NCBI GenBank assembly: GCA_963721065.1
Contig: CAVRHO010000008.1
Coordinates: forward strand, 1-64,000
DNA from: CAWBLP01 sp963721065
GTDB lineage: Bacteria; Pseudomonadota; Alphaproteobacteria; Acetobacterales; Acetobacteraceae
Direction: 5' to 3'
DNA: 64,000 bases
The position numbers and the translations under genes were made by a program. Below the pieces are notes generated by a model, which searched no databases, was not told where the DNA came from, and was given only the letters and a program-made list of their open reading frames with translations. Below, piece by piece: positions 36,254 to 45,322 of the stretch (its first letter is position 1; every line of letters starts with the position of its first letter).

Positions 36254-37123
36254 ATGGTAATCGTGTTCAATCCGACCGCCGGCCGGCGCCGGGCCACGCT
36301 GCTGTGGCGGGTGCTGGACGTGCTGGTCGCCAATGGTGTCCGGCTGGACCTGGCGGAGACAAGCTGTCCCGGCCATGCCGAGCGCCTGGCGCGGGAGGCG
36401 GTTCGGGGCGGGGCGCAGATGGTGGTCGCGGCCGGCGGCGACGGCACCATCGCCGAGGTTGCCAACGGCCTGATGGACTCGGACGCCCGGCTTGGCATCA
36501 TTCCGCTGGGCACGGCCAACGTGCTGGCGCACGAACTGGCGCTGCCGTTCGCCCCGCCGGCGGTGGCGGCCGCCCTGGCGTTCGGGCGCACGCGCCCGCT
36601 GTGGCCCGGCCTGGCGCGCAGCACCACCGGATCGCGCCTGTTCGTGCAGATGCTGGGTGTCGGGTTCGACGCGCATGTGGTGCATCAACTCCGGGTGCCC
36701 CTGAAGCGGATGCTGGGTCGCGGCGCTTATGTCGTGCAGTCGCTACGTGAACTGCCGCGCTACGGCTATCCGCCGATCCGGCTGCGCGTGGACGGGCAGG
36801 AAACGCAGGCGGCGAGCGTGATCGTCAGCAAAGGCCGCCTGTATGGCGGCCGCTATCTGCTGGCGCCGGACGCGTGCCCCGGCAAGCCGGGCTTCTCGGT
36901 GGCGCTGTTCGACCACAGCGGCCCGGCGGCGGCGCTGTTTTACGGTGCCGCGCTGCCGGTGAACCAGTTGAGTCGGGTGGGCGGCATTCGCCATGGACGC
37001 GCACAGAAGATTGAATTCATCGGCAACGCGGGCCTGCCGTCGCAAACCGACGGCGATGCGGCGGGCGATGCGCCATTGTGCGTCGTCGATGCATCGGCGC
37101 CGATCCGGGTGGTGGTGGGTTGA
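36254..37123 (+). CDS. diacylglycerol kinase catalytic-domain (DagK/YegS-like) lipid kinase
   Basis: 289 aa. The nucleotide-binding motif is VVAAGGDGTIAEVANGL near residue 58, with LGIIPLGTANVLAHEL near 82 (the family reads PLGTxNxxA). The second half is the lower-conservation beta-sandwich domain. Expected reaction: ATP-dependent phosphorylation of diacylglycerol, sphingoid base or a similar lipid at the inner membrane. It diverges from the LpxH-like gene, completing a lipid-modification cluster with GT4. Confidence 0.85.
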   Translation: MVIVFNPTAGRRRATLLWRVLDVLVANGVRLDLAETSCPGHAERLAREAVRGGAQMVVAAGGDGTIAEVANGLMDSDARLGIIPLGTANVLAHELALPFAPPAVAAALAFGRTRPLWPGLARSTTGSRLFVQMLGVGFDAHVVHQLRVPLKRMLGRGAYVVQSLRELPRYGYPPIRLRVDGQETQAASVIVSKGRLYGGRYLLAPDACPGKPGFSVALFDHSGPAAALFYGAALPVNQLSRVGGIRHGRAQKIEFIGNAGLPSQTDGDAAGDAPLCVVDASAPIRVVVG

Positions 37124-37261
37124 TCCGAACCGGCCCGGATTTTCCGCCGCCCCGGTAGAACCCCTCATCACGCGCGACGTTGGAACGGTATGGTACAATG
37201 ACGGGTGCGCGCAGAGGCCACCCCGACGTGGTTTCGCCTTCATGAAACAGGTCTGCGGACG

Positions 37262-37486
37262 GTGCGTGTGGTGGTACAGCAGCAGAACAGCGAGCGACTG
37301 GCGGAAGCGGCGAAACTGCGCGCCCGTGCAGAGCGCACCCGCAATCATGCCCGTGCGCTGAGCGACGATCCCGCAGCGCCAAGTCTGAAGCAGTATGCCG
37401 ACGAGCTGGATGCATCCGCCGAAGCGGTCGAATCCGCCACGCAGGATTGCGAAGAGCAGCCGGACAGCGACGAGGGGACCCGTTAG
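37262..37486 (+). CDS. small coiled-coil hypothetical protein
   Basis: About 74 aa, highly charged and helical (ERLAEAAKLRARAERTRNHA, then KQYADELDASAEAVESATQD). Similar small Ala/Arg/Glu-rich helical proteins are common in alphaproteobacteria and have no known role. GTG 37262 is tentative; GTG codons at 37268 and 37271 and the earlier GTG 37205 are alternatives. Confidence 0.5.
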   Translation: MRVVVQQQNSERLAEAAKLRARAERTRNHARALSDDPAAPSLKQYADELDASAEAVESATQDCEEQPDSDEGTR

Positions 37487-37736
37487 GTCGATTCTGTACC
37501 GCACGGCGACGGCAACAGCCGTTGATTAACGCCAGTCCACTCACTTCGCATATTTGTGTAATGTCACTGCTTTGTTGATGCGAATGTGAGAACATGCTGC
37601 ATGGTTTGCAGGTTGACCGGCGCGCCAAAAAGCCAGAGTTGTTAAAGCGAACAGTACGCCACGGTTAAGGGCGGGCGCGCACGGCGTGTCGGCAACGGGT
37701 GCTGTCTGTGTGTGACAATTCGCCAATCAGGAACGA
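37487..37736 (+). promoter_or_regulatory. leader region of the respiratory operon
   Basis: About 250 bases of relatively AT-rich DNA before actA, where the promoter of the following 11-kb operon must lie. A TTGACC word at 37613-37618 could be a -35 element, but no good -10 follows at 17 bases. CAGGAACGA just before ATG 37737 is the ribosome binding site. Confidence 0.4.
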
Positions 37737-38396
37737 ATGTCTCAGCTTTTTCAGCCTCGTGCCGATGCGATCTTTCGTTTCGTCCTTTGGTGCGCCGTAC
37801 TTGGGGTCGTGGTCGGATTGGTTACCGTTGAAAGCCTTGCGCATTCCGACTGGCTGACCGGCCGCAGCATTGTGGAAGCACAGCCCACCGAATTCAGCCA
37901 CCAGCATCATGCCGGCGAACTTGGGATCGATTGCCGGTACTGCCATACGACGGTGGAAACCGCTGCGAGCGCCGGCATGCCACCAACGCACACCTGCATG
38001 ACCTGCCATTCGCAGGTATGGACAGGGGCGCGTATGCTGGCAGTCGTGCGCGACAGCCTGGCCACCAATACGCCGCTGGTGTGGACCCGCGTGGGACGCC
38101 TTCCCGAGTACGTCTATTTCGATCATTCCGTGCACGTGGATAACGGTATCGGCTGTTCAAGCTGTCACGGCGACATGGAGCACATGCAGATGACGTATCA
38201 GCCGCATGCGTTCTCGATGGAGTTCTGTGTCTCCTGCCACCGCAACCCGCAGAATTTCCTCAGGCCGAAGGACGAGATTTTCGACATGCAATGGGCGCCG
38301 GCAGAGAACCAGGCGAAACTCGGACGGGAGTTGCTGACCAAGTACCATATCGAGACCTCCGGACTGCTGACGTCGTGTTCGACATGCCATCGATAA
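37737..38396 (+). CDS. actA: Alternative Complex III subunit ActA, pentaheme cytochrome c
   Basis: A 219-aa membrane-anchored cytochrome. One N-terminal membrane helix (about residues 15-33) precedes a periplasmic domain with five C-x2-C-H heme sites: CRYCH, CMTCH, CSSCH, CVSCH and CSTCH. Five hemes with this spacing are the hallmark of ActA, which passes electrons from ActB to a downstream cytochrome c. The C-terminus overlaps actB by 13 bases. First gene of an operon. Confidence 0.93.
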   Translation: MSQLFQPRADAIFRFVLWCAVLGVVVGLVTVESLAHSDWLTGRSIVEAQPTEFSHQHHAGELGIDCRYCHTTVETAASAGMPPTHTCMTCHSQVWTGARMLAVVRDSLATNTPLVWTRVGRLPEYVYFDHSVHVDNGIGCSSCHGDMEHMQMTYQPHAFSMEFCVSCHRNPQNFLRPKDEIFDMQWAPAENQAKLGRELLTKYHIETSGLLTSCSTCHR

Positions 38397-41314
38397 AGCC
38401 AACAGCACCCGAGGTTTCCACGCTGCGTAACCTGCTGACGCGCCGTGGCGGACGCACCTCCTGGCGCGCGCTGGAGCAGGTAGCGGAGTCCGCCGAGTTC
38501 CGCAGTTTCATCGACAATCGCCATCCATCGCTGGCGCCGATGCTGGCGGGAACCGGGCGACGCCGGGTTCTACAGATCATGGCTGCATCGTTCGCGCTGG
38601 GCGGATTGAGCGCCTGCGGCCGGCCGAGCAGCAGCGGCCGCAGCAAGATCGTGCCTTATGTGAAGCAGCCGAAGGGCATGACGCCGACGGTGCCGACGTA
38701 CTATGCATCCGGCCACACGCTGGACGGCATCGCCAACGGCGTGGTGGTCACCGCGATGGACGGTCGGCCGATCAAGATCGAGGGCAATCCGGAGCATCCC
38801 TGGAGCCAGGGCGGTACCGACATGTACGCGCAGGCCGAGGTGCTTGGTCTCTACGACCCGGACCGTGCGCAATCGGTGACTCACGTTCGGGACGTCAGCA
38901 GTTGGGATGAATTCCATTCAGCGATGTACGGCCGTTTTGCCGCCTATCGCGACGCCCATGGCCGTGGCGTGCGGCTGCTGACAGCGCCGACCAGCTCGCC
39001 CACGCTGATCGCGCAGATCCAGCGTATGCAGAAGGCACTGCCCGAAATGCACTGGCACACGCACGCCCCGGTTGGTCGGGATGCCGTGTATGCCGGGGCG
39101 CAAAAGGCCTTCGGCAAACCGCTGGAGACGCTGTGGGACTTCGATGCGGCGGAGCTGATCGTATCGTTCGACGGCGATTTCCTCGACCCCGGTCCGCAGC
39201 AGATCGGCATGTCGCGGCGCTGGATTGACGCCCGGCGCAAGTCCGCCGATCGGGGCACATTACTGACCATGCACGCGGTGGCGCCGGCGCCGACGCTGAC
39301 CTATGCGAAAGCGGACCACCATCTACCGGTCGCACAACGCGAGCTGCTGCCGCTGTCACATGCACTGCTGGCAGAGCTGCGTGGGGACGGGCAGGGACAG
39401 GACGGTCCGCACCGGGACTGGCTGCGCACGGTTGCGGATGCGCTGCGATCCTCTCGCGGGCGCAGCATCGTGCTGACCGGCACGCATCAAAGTGCCGCGC
39501 TGCACCAGGTGGTGCATCAGATCAACGCGGTGCTGGGCAACACCGGCAAGACGGTGCTGCACACCCAGCCGGTGCTGGCGCAGGCAGAGCCGTTCGACGA
39601 CCTGGTCGATGCCATGCGGCAGGGGCAGGTCTCGGCGTTGATCATGCTGGATACCAATCCGGTGTACACCGCGCCGGCCGACGTTGCGTTCGACAAGCTG
39701 CTGGAAAAGGTGGATCTGACCGTGCAGGCCAGCCTGCACGACGACGAAACCGCCCTGCGCAGCGACTGGCACCTGCCGCTGTCCCATCCGCTGGAATCCT
39801 GGGGCGACGCGCGCACGCTGGACGGCACGGTGACATTTGTCCAGCCGACGATCCAGCGCCTGTATGACACCCGCAGCGTGGGCGAGATCCTGTCAACGCT
39901 GATGCACGCATCGCCGAGCACGGATTTCGATTTGCTGCGATCGCACTGGCGGAAGCAACACACCGGCGGCGATTTTGAATCCGCCTGGCGCGACATGTTG
40001 TTGCAGGGATTCGTCAAGGGCTCGGCGTTCCCCGCGCAGCAGGTACAGGTCGCAAATGTCACGCCGGATCCGGCGAGCAGCCCGGCCGGCGGCGGAATCG
40101 AGGTGCTGGTCCGGCCCGACCCGACGGTCTGGGACGGTCGCTTTGCCAACAATGCCTGGCTGCAGGAAACGCCGAAGCCGCTGACCAAGGTGGTGTGGCA
40201 GAACGTGGTCGCCCTGCCGATCCGGCTTGCGGCGCAGCACAAGCTGGATAACGGCAACCTGGTCACCGTGCAGGTGGGCAAGCAGTCGGTCACGGGCCCG
40301 GTCTGGATTCAGCCTGGGCAGCATGAGGGCGTGGTCGTGGTGTACCTTGGCTACGGACGGCGCCAGTCCGGCAGCGTCGGCGACGGGCTTGGCTACGACG
40401 CATACCAGTTGCGTCGCCGCGACGCTTTGTGGGCCCTGGGGGACGGCAAGATCGATGGCGGCGCCGGCGGTGTGTCGCTGGCGACCGGCCAGCAACTCGA
40501 TGAGCAGGGCGATCACACCTACGTCCGTGTCCAGAAGATCGGCGATAAGCCGGTTGGCGACGACAAGGCGTTCACGCAGCCCACGCTGTATCAGCGTGCG
40601 CCGACCGACGGCCGCTCCTGGGGCATGGTGATCGATCTGGACGCGTGCACCGGCTGCAACGCCTGCGTCGTCGCCTGCCAGGCGGAGAACAACGTGCCGG
40701 TCGTGGGCAAGGAGCAGTTCCTGGAAGGGCGCGACATGCACTGGTTGCGGATCGACCGGTACTATGTCGGCGCGAAGGACAACCCTGATACGCGCTTCCA
40801 GCCCATCCCGTGCATGAATTGCGAGATGGCGCCCTGCGAAGTGGGCTGCCCGGTCGAAGCGACGCTGCACGACGAGGAAGGCCTGAACCTGATGATCTAC
40901 AACCGCTGCATCGGCACGCGGGCCTGCAGCGCCTACTGTCCCTACAAGGTCCGGCACTTCAACTACCTGCACTACAGCGAGGCGCCGGATTCCATTCAGG
41001 CCCAGCGCAACCCGGAGGTCACGGTGCGTGCGCGCGGGGTGATGGAAAAATGCACCTACTGCGTACAGCGTATCGAGGCGGCGCGGATCCGTGCCGACAA
41101 GGAAGACCGGCCGATCCCCGACGGTGAAGTGATCACCGCCTGCGCCGGTGCCTGTCCCACCCAGGCGATCGTGTTCGGCGATCTGAATGACAAGGCCAGC
41201 CAGGTTGCCAATGCGCGAGCGAACCCACGCAACTACGCGCTGCTGGGCGAGTTGAACACGCGGCCACACACCACGTACCTGGCCGCGTTGTCGCCCAACG
41301 AGGAGACGTCCTGA
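38384..41314 (+). CDS. actB: Alternative Complex III subunit ActB, iron-sulfur protein with molybdopterin-oxidoreductase-like domain
   Basis: A 976-aa fusion. Residues about 55-80 (GRRRVLQIMAASFALGGLSA, then CG) form a Tat/lipoprotein-type signal. The large middle part resembles molybdopterin oxidoreductases, which in ActB lack the cofactor. The C-terminal third is a four-cluster ferredoxin module: CTGCNACVVAC, CMNCEMAPCEVGCP, CIGTRACSAYCPYKVRHFNY and CTYCVQRIEAARI...CAGACPTQAI. Electrons pass from quinol at ActC through these clusters to ActA. Start ATG 38384 overlaps actA. Confidence 0.93.
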   Translation: MPSIKPTAPEVSTLRNLLTRRGGRTSWRALEQVAESAEFRSFIDNRHPSLAPMLAGTGRRRVLQIMAASFALGGLSACGRPSSSGRSKIVPYVKQPKGMTPTVPTYYASGHTLDGIANGVVVTAMDGRPIKIEGNPEHPWSQGGTDMYAQAEVLGLYDPDRAQSVTHVRDVSSWDEFHSAMYGRFAAYRDAHGRGVRLLTAPTSSPTLIAQIQRMQKALPEMHWHTHAPVGRDAVYAGAQKAFGKPLETLWDFDAAELIVSFDGDFLDPGPQQIGMSRRWIDARRKSADRGTLLTMHAVAPAPTLTYAKADHHLPVAQRELLPLSHALLAELRGDGQGQDGPHRDWLRTVADALRSSRGRSIVLTGTHQSAALHQVVHQINAVLGNTGKTVLHTQPVLAQAEPFDDLVDAMRQGQVSALIMLDTNPVYTAPADVAFDKLLEKVDLTVQASLHDDETALRSDWHLPLSHPLESWGDARTLDGTVTFVQPTIQRLYDTRSVGEILSTLMHASPSTDFDLLRSHWRKQHTGGDFESAWRDMLLQGFVKGSAFPAQQVQVANVTPDPASSPAGGGIEVLVRPDPTVWDGRFANNAWLQETPKPLTKVVWQNVVALPIRLAAQHKLDNGNLVTVQVGKQSVTGPVWIQPGQHEGVVVVYLGYGRRQSGSVGDGLGYDAYQLRRRDALWALGDGKIDGGAGGVSLATGQQLDEQGDHTYVRVQKIGDKPVGDDKAFTQPTLYQRAPTDGRSWGMVIDLDACTGCNACVVACQAENNVPVVGKEQFLEGRDMHWLRIDRYYVGAKDNPDTRFQPIPCMNCEMAPCEVGCPVEATLHDEEGLNLMIYNRCIGTRACSAYCPYKVRHFNYLHYSEAPDSIQAQRNPEVTVRARGVMEKCTYCVQRIEAARIRADKEDRPIPDGEVITACAGACPTQAIVFGDLNDKASQVANARANPRNYALLGELNTRPHTTYLAALSPNEETS

Positions 41315-41316
41315 CC

Positions 41317-42690
41317 ATGCCGAGCGGTACGGTTCAGCATGGTTCGTCCGGCTACATCCCGCCGGCGCATACCGACAAGAGTATCGGGGCACAGATTGCC
41401 GGCATCGCGTTCGAGCACCCCAGCCGCCGACGCTGGTTCGTCGCGTTCAGCCTGTGCTTCCTGCTGACGCTGTGGCTGGTGTTCTGCCTGGGGTGGCTGT
41501 TCTACTGGGGCGTCGGTGTCTGGGGCAACAACATCCCGGTCGGCTGGGCGCTGGACATCACCAGCTATGACTGGTGGATGGGCAACGCCTGCGGCGCGAT
41601 GACCGTGTCGGCATTGCTGCTTCTGTTGCGCCAGCACTGGCGCGGCGCCCTGAACCGCACTGCGGAGACCGTGGCGGTGGTTGCCGGCTGCGCCGGCGGG
41701 GTTTACCCGATCATTCATCTCGGGCGGCCGTGGTTCTTCTACTGGACGCTGCCGTATCCCAACAATCTGCTGCTGTGGCCGCAGTTTCGCAGCCCGCTGG
41801 TCTGGGACGCGTTCGACATCATCAGCTTCATCGGCGTGGCCGTGATGTTCTGGTATGTCGGCATGATACCGGACCTGGGCACACTGCGCGACCGTGCCAC
41901 CGGGGTTCTGCGCAAGCGGCTGTACGGAATCGGCGCGCTGGGGTGGCGCGGATCGGCCGTGCACTGGTCGCGCTGGCTGCAGACATATCGGATTCTCGCT
42001 CTGCTTGGCGTGTTGCAGGCGGTGTGCCTGCAGTGCGGTGCGGCGGTGATGTATGCCGGTACGCTGGAACCAGGCTGGCACGACACGCTGTTGCCGGCGT
42101 TCTTCGTGGTGAATGCGACGTTCTCCGGCGTGGGCGCGGTTGCCGTGGTCGTTGCGGTGGTGCGCTACGTCTATCCCGTGAAGTCGCTGATCACGCGTCG
42201 CCATCTGGACGTGCTGGGACGCATCCTGCTGGCGGCGGGCCTGCTGTCCACATACTGCTATTGCGCCGACTTCTTTTTCACCGCGCTGGGCGGCGACGCC
42301 TATGAACGCGCGGTGATGATACGCCGGTTCACCGGCCTCTACGCCTCGGCCTTCTGGCTTGTCGTCGGGGCGGCCCTGCTGCCGATCCACGTGCTGTGGT
42401 TCCGCCCGCTGCGCCGCAGCGCCATGGTGCTGTTCATCGTCGGCATCCTGGTGATGGCGGGCATGTATGCCGACCATGCCATGGTGCTGATCACGACGCA
42501 GCACCACGACTTCCTGCCGTCATCTCAGGCCTTCTACACCACCAGCTTCTGGGCGGTAACCACGTGGATCGGCACCATCGGCCTGTTCGGCATGCTGTTG
42601 CTGCTGGTGCTGCGTTACCTGCCCGTCGCGTCGATCGTGGAATCCAGGCTGCTGGCGCACCAGCAGCAGGAGGCGGAACAGGATGGCTGA
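41317..42690 (+). CDS. actC: Alternative Complex III subunit ActC, NrfD/PsrC-type quinol-binding membrane protein
   Basis: A 457-aa polytopic protein with about ten hydrophobic segments. YDWWMGNACGAMTVSALLLL near residue 86 and HLGRPWFFYWTLPYPN near 134 belong to the NrfD-like fold that forms the quinol site. It starts two bases after the actB stop and overlaps actD, so expression is coupled. Confidence 0.92.
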   Translation: MPSGTVQHGSSGYIPPAHTDKSIGAQIAGIAFEHPSRRRWFVAFSLCFLLTLWLVFCLGWLFYWGVGVWGNNIPVGWALDITSYDWWMGNACGAMTVSALLLLLRQHWRGALNRTAETVAVVAGCAGGVYPIIHLGRPWFFYWTLPYPNNLLLWPQFRSPLVWDAFDIISFIGVAVMFWYVGMIPDLGTLRDRATGVLRKRLYGIGALGWRGSAVHWSRWLQTYRILALLGVLQAVCLQCGAAVMYAGTLEPGWHDTLLPAFFVVNATFSGVGAVAVVVAVVRYVYPVKSLITRRHLDVLGRILLAAGLLSTYCYCADFFFTALGGDAYERAVMIRRFTGLYASAFWLVVGAALLPIHVLWFRPLRRSAMVLFIVGILVMAGMYADHAMVLITTQHHDFLPSSQAFYTTSFWAVTTWIGTIGLFGMLLLLVLRYLPVASIVESRLLAHQQQEAEQDG

Positions 42691-43231
42691 GCAGGAAGCC
42701 GGGTTCTATGGTGTCTCTGCCGAGTTCGCGACGCCGGACGCGTTGCTTGCGGCTGCAACCACCTTGCGCCAACGCGGGATCGGCCGCCTGGACGCACTGT
42801 CGCCGCTGCCGATCCCCGGCCTGGCAGACGCGCTTGGCATGCACGGCCCGTCGCTGGGCTGGATCGCCATGCTGGGCGTGCTGATCGGCGGGTTTGGCTG
42901 CTTCGGCATGATCGTGTTCGCCACCATGGCGAGCTACCCGTTCAATATCGGAGGACGCCCGCTGTTCAGTTGGCCGTACTATGTCATTCCCAGTTTTGCC
43001 GCGGCCATGCTGATGGGCGCCATCCTCGCCACAATGGGCATGTTGTTCCTGAACCGGCTGCCGCGGCTGAACCATCCGGTCTTCAACATCGACGGCATCG
43101 AAGGGGCGACACAGGACCGGCTGTTCCTGATCGTCGAGTCGCGGTCGGAGGATTTCAACCCGCGCGAGGTGGAGCTGGCCCTGGCCGGCCTGGATCAGCG
43201 GCCGTTGCGGATCCAGCGGGTGCCGCGATGA
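42683..43231 (+). CDS. actD: Alternative Complex III subunit ActD (DUF3341)
   Basis: A 182-aa membrane protein with two transmembrane helices, about residues 57-80 and 100-125. The GFYGVSAEFATPDALLAAAT N-terminus and ALSPLPIPGLADAL are the DUF3341 features. It is a structural subunit that packs against ActC. It overlaps actC at the start and actE at the end (ATGA). Confidence 0.92.
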   Translation: MAEQEAGFYGVSAEFATPDALLAAATTLRQRGIGRLDALSPLPIPGLADALGMHGPSLGWIAMLGVLIGGFGCFGMIVFATMASYPFNIGGRPLFSWPYYVIPSFAAAMLMGAILATMGMLFLNRLPRLNHPVFNIDGIEGATQDRLFLIVESRSEDFNPREVELALAGLDQRPLRIQRVPR

Positions 43232-43764
43232 GGTGGCGCTGGCTTCCACTGCTGGGGCTGCCGCTACTGCTGGCCACCTGCAAGTCCGAGGACATGTACA
43301 CCCAGGAAAAAGCCTCGCCGTGGTCGTGGTTCTTCTTCCTGCCGCATCACATGGCCATGCAGCATCCGGCCCCCGGAAGCGTCGCCCGCAATGCCCCGGA
43401 TGTGTCCGTGCCACAGCCCAGGACGATCACCGATGCGATGCTTCACCGCGGCCGGCGCCAGTTCAACATCTATTGCGCCCCGTGCCACGGCCGTTCGGGT
43501 GACGGCGAGGGGATGATCGTGCAGCGCGGTTTTCCGAAGCCGCCGTCCTTCTTCAAGGATGAGCTGATCAACGCCAAGGCGCAGCATTTCTACAACGTCA
43601 TCACCAACGGGCATGGCGTGATGTACAGCTATGCCAACCGTGTGCTGCCAGCGGACCGCTGGGCGATCGTCGCGTATATCCGCGCCCTGCAGGAAAGCCA
43701 GAACGCCAAGGTTGCCAGCCTGCCGGAGCAGGACAAGAAGATGCTGCAGGAGCCGGGGCAATGA
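43228..43764 (+). CDS. actE: Alternative Complex III subunit ActE, monoheme cytochrome c lipoprotein
   Basis: 178 aa. A lipoprotein-type signal (LLGLPLLLATCKSED; lipobox Cys near residue 18) is followed by a class I cytochrome c domain with CAPCHGRSGDGEGM near 93. It would be anchored at the periplasmic face and relay electrons. ATGA overlaps at both ends tie it to actD and actF. Confidence 0.92.
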   Translation: MRWRWLPLLGLPLLLATCKSEDMYTQEKASPWSWFFFLPHHMAMQHPAPGSVARNAPDVSVPQPRTITDAMLHRGRRQFNIYCAPCHGRSGDGEGMIVQRGFPKPPSFFKDELINAKAQHFYNVITNGHGVMYSYANRVLPADRWAIVAYIRALQESQNAKVASLPEQDKKMLQEPGQ

Positions 43765-44817
43765 GACTCGTCAGTGCCGCCGTGTTCCTTGTGGGCGCCC
43801 TGCTTCTGCTGCTCGGCGTGGCGCTGACGTTCCTGGTGGGCGCGACGACGATGCCGTCCTACCTGGCCGACTGGCTGTTCTGGTCGTCGCTGCCGCTGGG
43901 GGCGCTTGCCCGTCGTCATGCTGCTGGACCTTGCGGGACCAGGCTCCGGCTTCGGGCTGGAGCCGGTGCTGCGACGGATGCTGCTGCTGATACCACTCGC
44001 GGCGTTGCTGATGATTCCGGTGCTGGTGCGGCCTGACGACCTGTTCGGCTGGGCGATGGGACACGGGTTCAGTGCGCCGTTCGGCAAGACCTGGATGAAC
44101 CACGGTGCGTTCATTGGGCGCAGCATCGCGTATTTCGTCATCTGGACGGTACTCGGCCTGCTGTTCCTGGCGCCCGCCGCGCCGGACGCGGTGTATCGCC
44201 GGCGCGGCCTGGCGGCGATCGGCCTGTTCGTTTACGCGTTGAGCATCACGCTGGCCTCGGTTGACTGGGCGATGACGACCGAGCCCGACTGGATTTCGCC
44301 GGAATACGGGCTTCTGTTTGCTTCGGCGCAGGTGACGATCGCGGTGTGCTTCGCGGTGCTGGTTTCCGGGGCGTGGCGCCGAGCCTTCCCCGAACCTGCG
44401 GCGGCGTTCATCCTGGTCGGCGCGGTGGCCTGGGTGTTCATGCAGTTCATCCAGTACCTGGTGATCTGGTCGGCCAACAAGCCATCCGACATTAACTTCT
44501 ACATTCATCGGTGGAACCCGGGCAGCCAGGTGGTGATCTGGATCGCCTTCCTGGGCGCCCTGGTGGTTCCATTGTTTCTGCTGCAATCACCGCGTTTCCG
44601 TCCCCGCCCGTTCGTGATACCCGCGATGGCTCTGCTGGTGCTGTGCGTGCAGGCGCTGGGCATGCTGTGGCTGATCACGCCGTCGCTGCGGCATTACTTC
44701 ACCCTGTCCGGCATGGACGTGTTGGAGCTTCTGGGGATCGGCGGGGTCACGCTTGGGATCTGCCTGTGGCCCGGGATGTTGCCCAAATACCAGGCGGACG
44801 CGCCGCAACATGGCTAA
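43761..44817 (+). pseudogene. actF: Alternative Complex III subunit ActF, interrupted by one extra G
   Basis: The N-terminus (MRLVSAAVFLVGALLLLLGV...WLFWSSLPLG) and the remainder (LPVVMLLDLAGPGSGFG...) lie in different frames. The break is at a run of five G, 43898-43902. With four G the frame reads SLPLG-RLPVVMLLDL without interruption, giving about 351 aa with roughly ten membrane helices, the ActC-like fold expected of ActF. The span is 1057 bases (3n+1). All neighbours are intact, so a sequencing error is the simplest reading; programmed frameshifting is less likely. Confidence 0.88.
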
Positions 44818-45322
44818 GGGCATGAAGCGGCACGGCATATTCGGCTCGCTGTGGCGGCTGCTGACGGTCGCGGGTGTCTTGGCTGGAGCGAGCATGCTGT
44901 TCGGCAAGTCCGGCGAACACATCAGCGCCACCGGCCGGCCGACGACCCCGCCGAGCCGCGCATCCGTGAAGGCGGGGCATGAGGAGAAGGACATCAATGT
45001 TCGCGGTGTCGCGTACATACTGGCCGGCATGGGTGCGACGAGCGCCGTGGTCGTGGGCGTGGTCTTCGCGATGATCTGGCGGTTCAACACAAGCCAGCAA
45101 CAGGCCTGGTCCCGGTTTACACCGCAGGAAACCGCCCGGGTGGTGGCGCCGTCACCGCGTGTGCAGGCCGATCCCTTCGCCGATCTGGCGAAGGTGCGTG
45201 CCCGCGAGGAGCGGCTGTTGCACACCTACGGCTGGACCAGTGCGGACCACAGTACCGCGCGGATTCCGATCGACCGGGCGATGGCGCTGATGGTCGGCAA
45301 GAGCCTGGACGCGTCGCCCTGA
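44810..45322 (+). CDS. membrane protein between actF and ctaC, function unknown
   Basis: 170 aa. An N-terminal segment (GIFGSLWRLLTVAGVLAGAS) and a second helix at about 67-90 (VAYILAGMGATSAVVVGVVF) are hydrophobic. The C-terminus has LLHTYGWTSADHSTARIPID followed by RAMALM, a motif that recurs in proteins encoded beside cytochrome oxidases and electron-transfer genes. It is overlapped by actF and touches ctaC (TGATG), so it belongs to the operon. A linker or assembly role between complexes is inferred only from position. Confidence 0.75.
   Translation: MAKGMKRHGIFGSLWRLLTVAGVLAGASMLFGKSGEHISATGRPTTPPSRASVKAGHEEKDINVRGVAYILAGMGATSAVVVGVVFAMIWRFNTSQQQAWSRFTPQETARVVAPSPRVQADPFADLAKVRAREERLLHTYGWTSADHSTARIPIDRAMALMVGKSLDASP

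Noticed and set aside
43898..43902. programmed ribosomal frameshift in actF
   Set aside because: No slippery heptamer or downstream pseudoknot is obvious, and four other genes in the window show the same single-base insertion, so an error is simpler.
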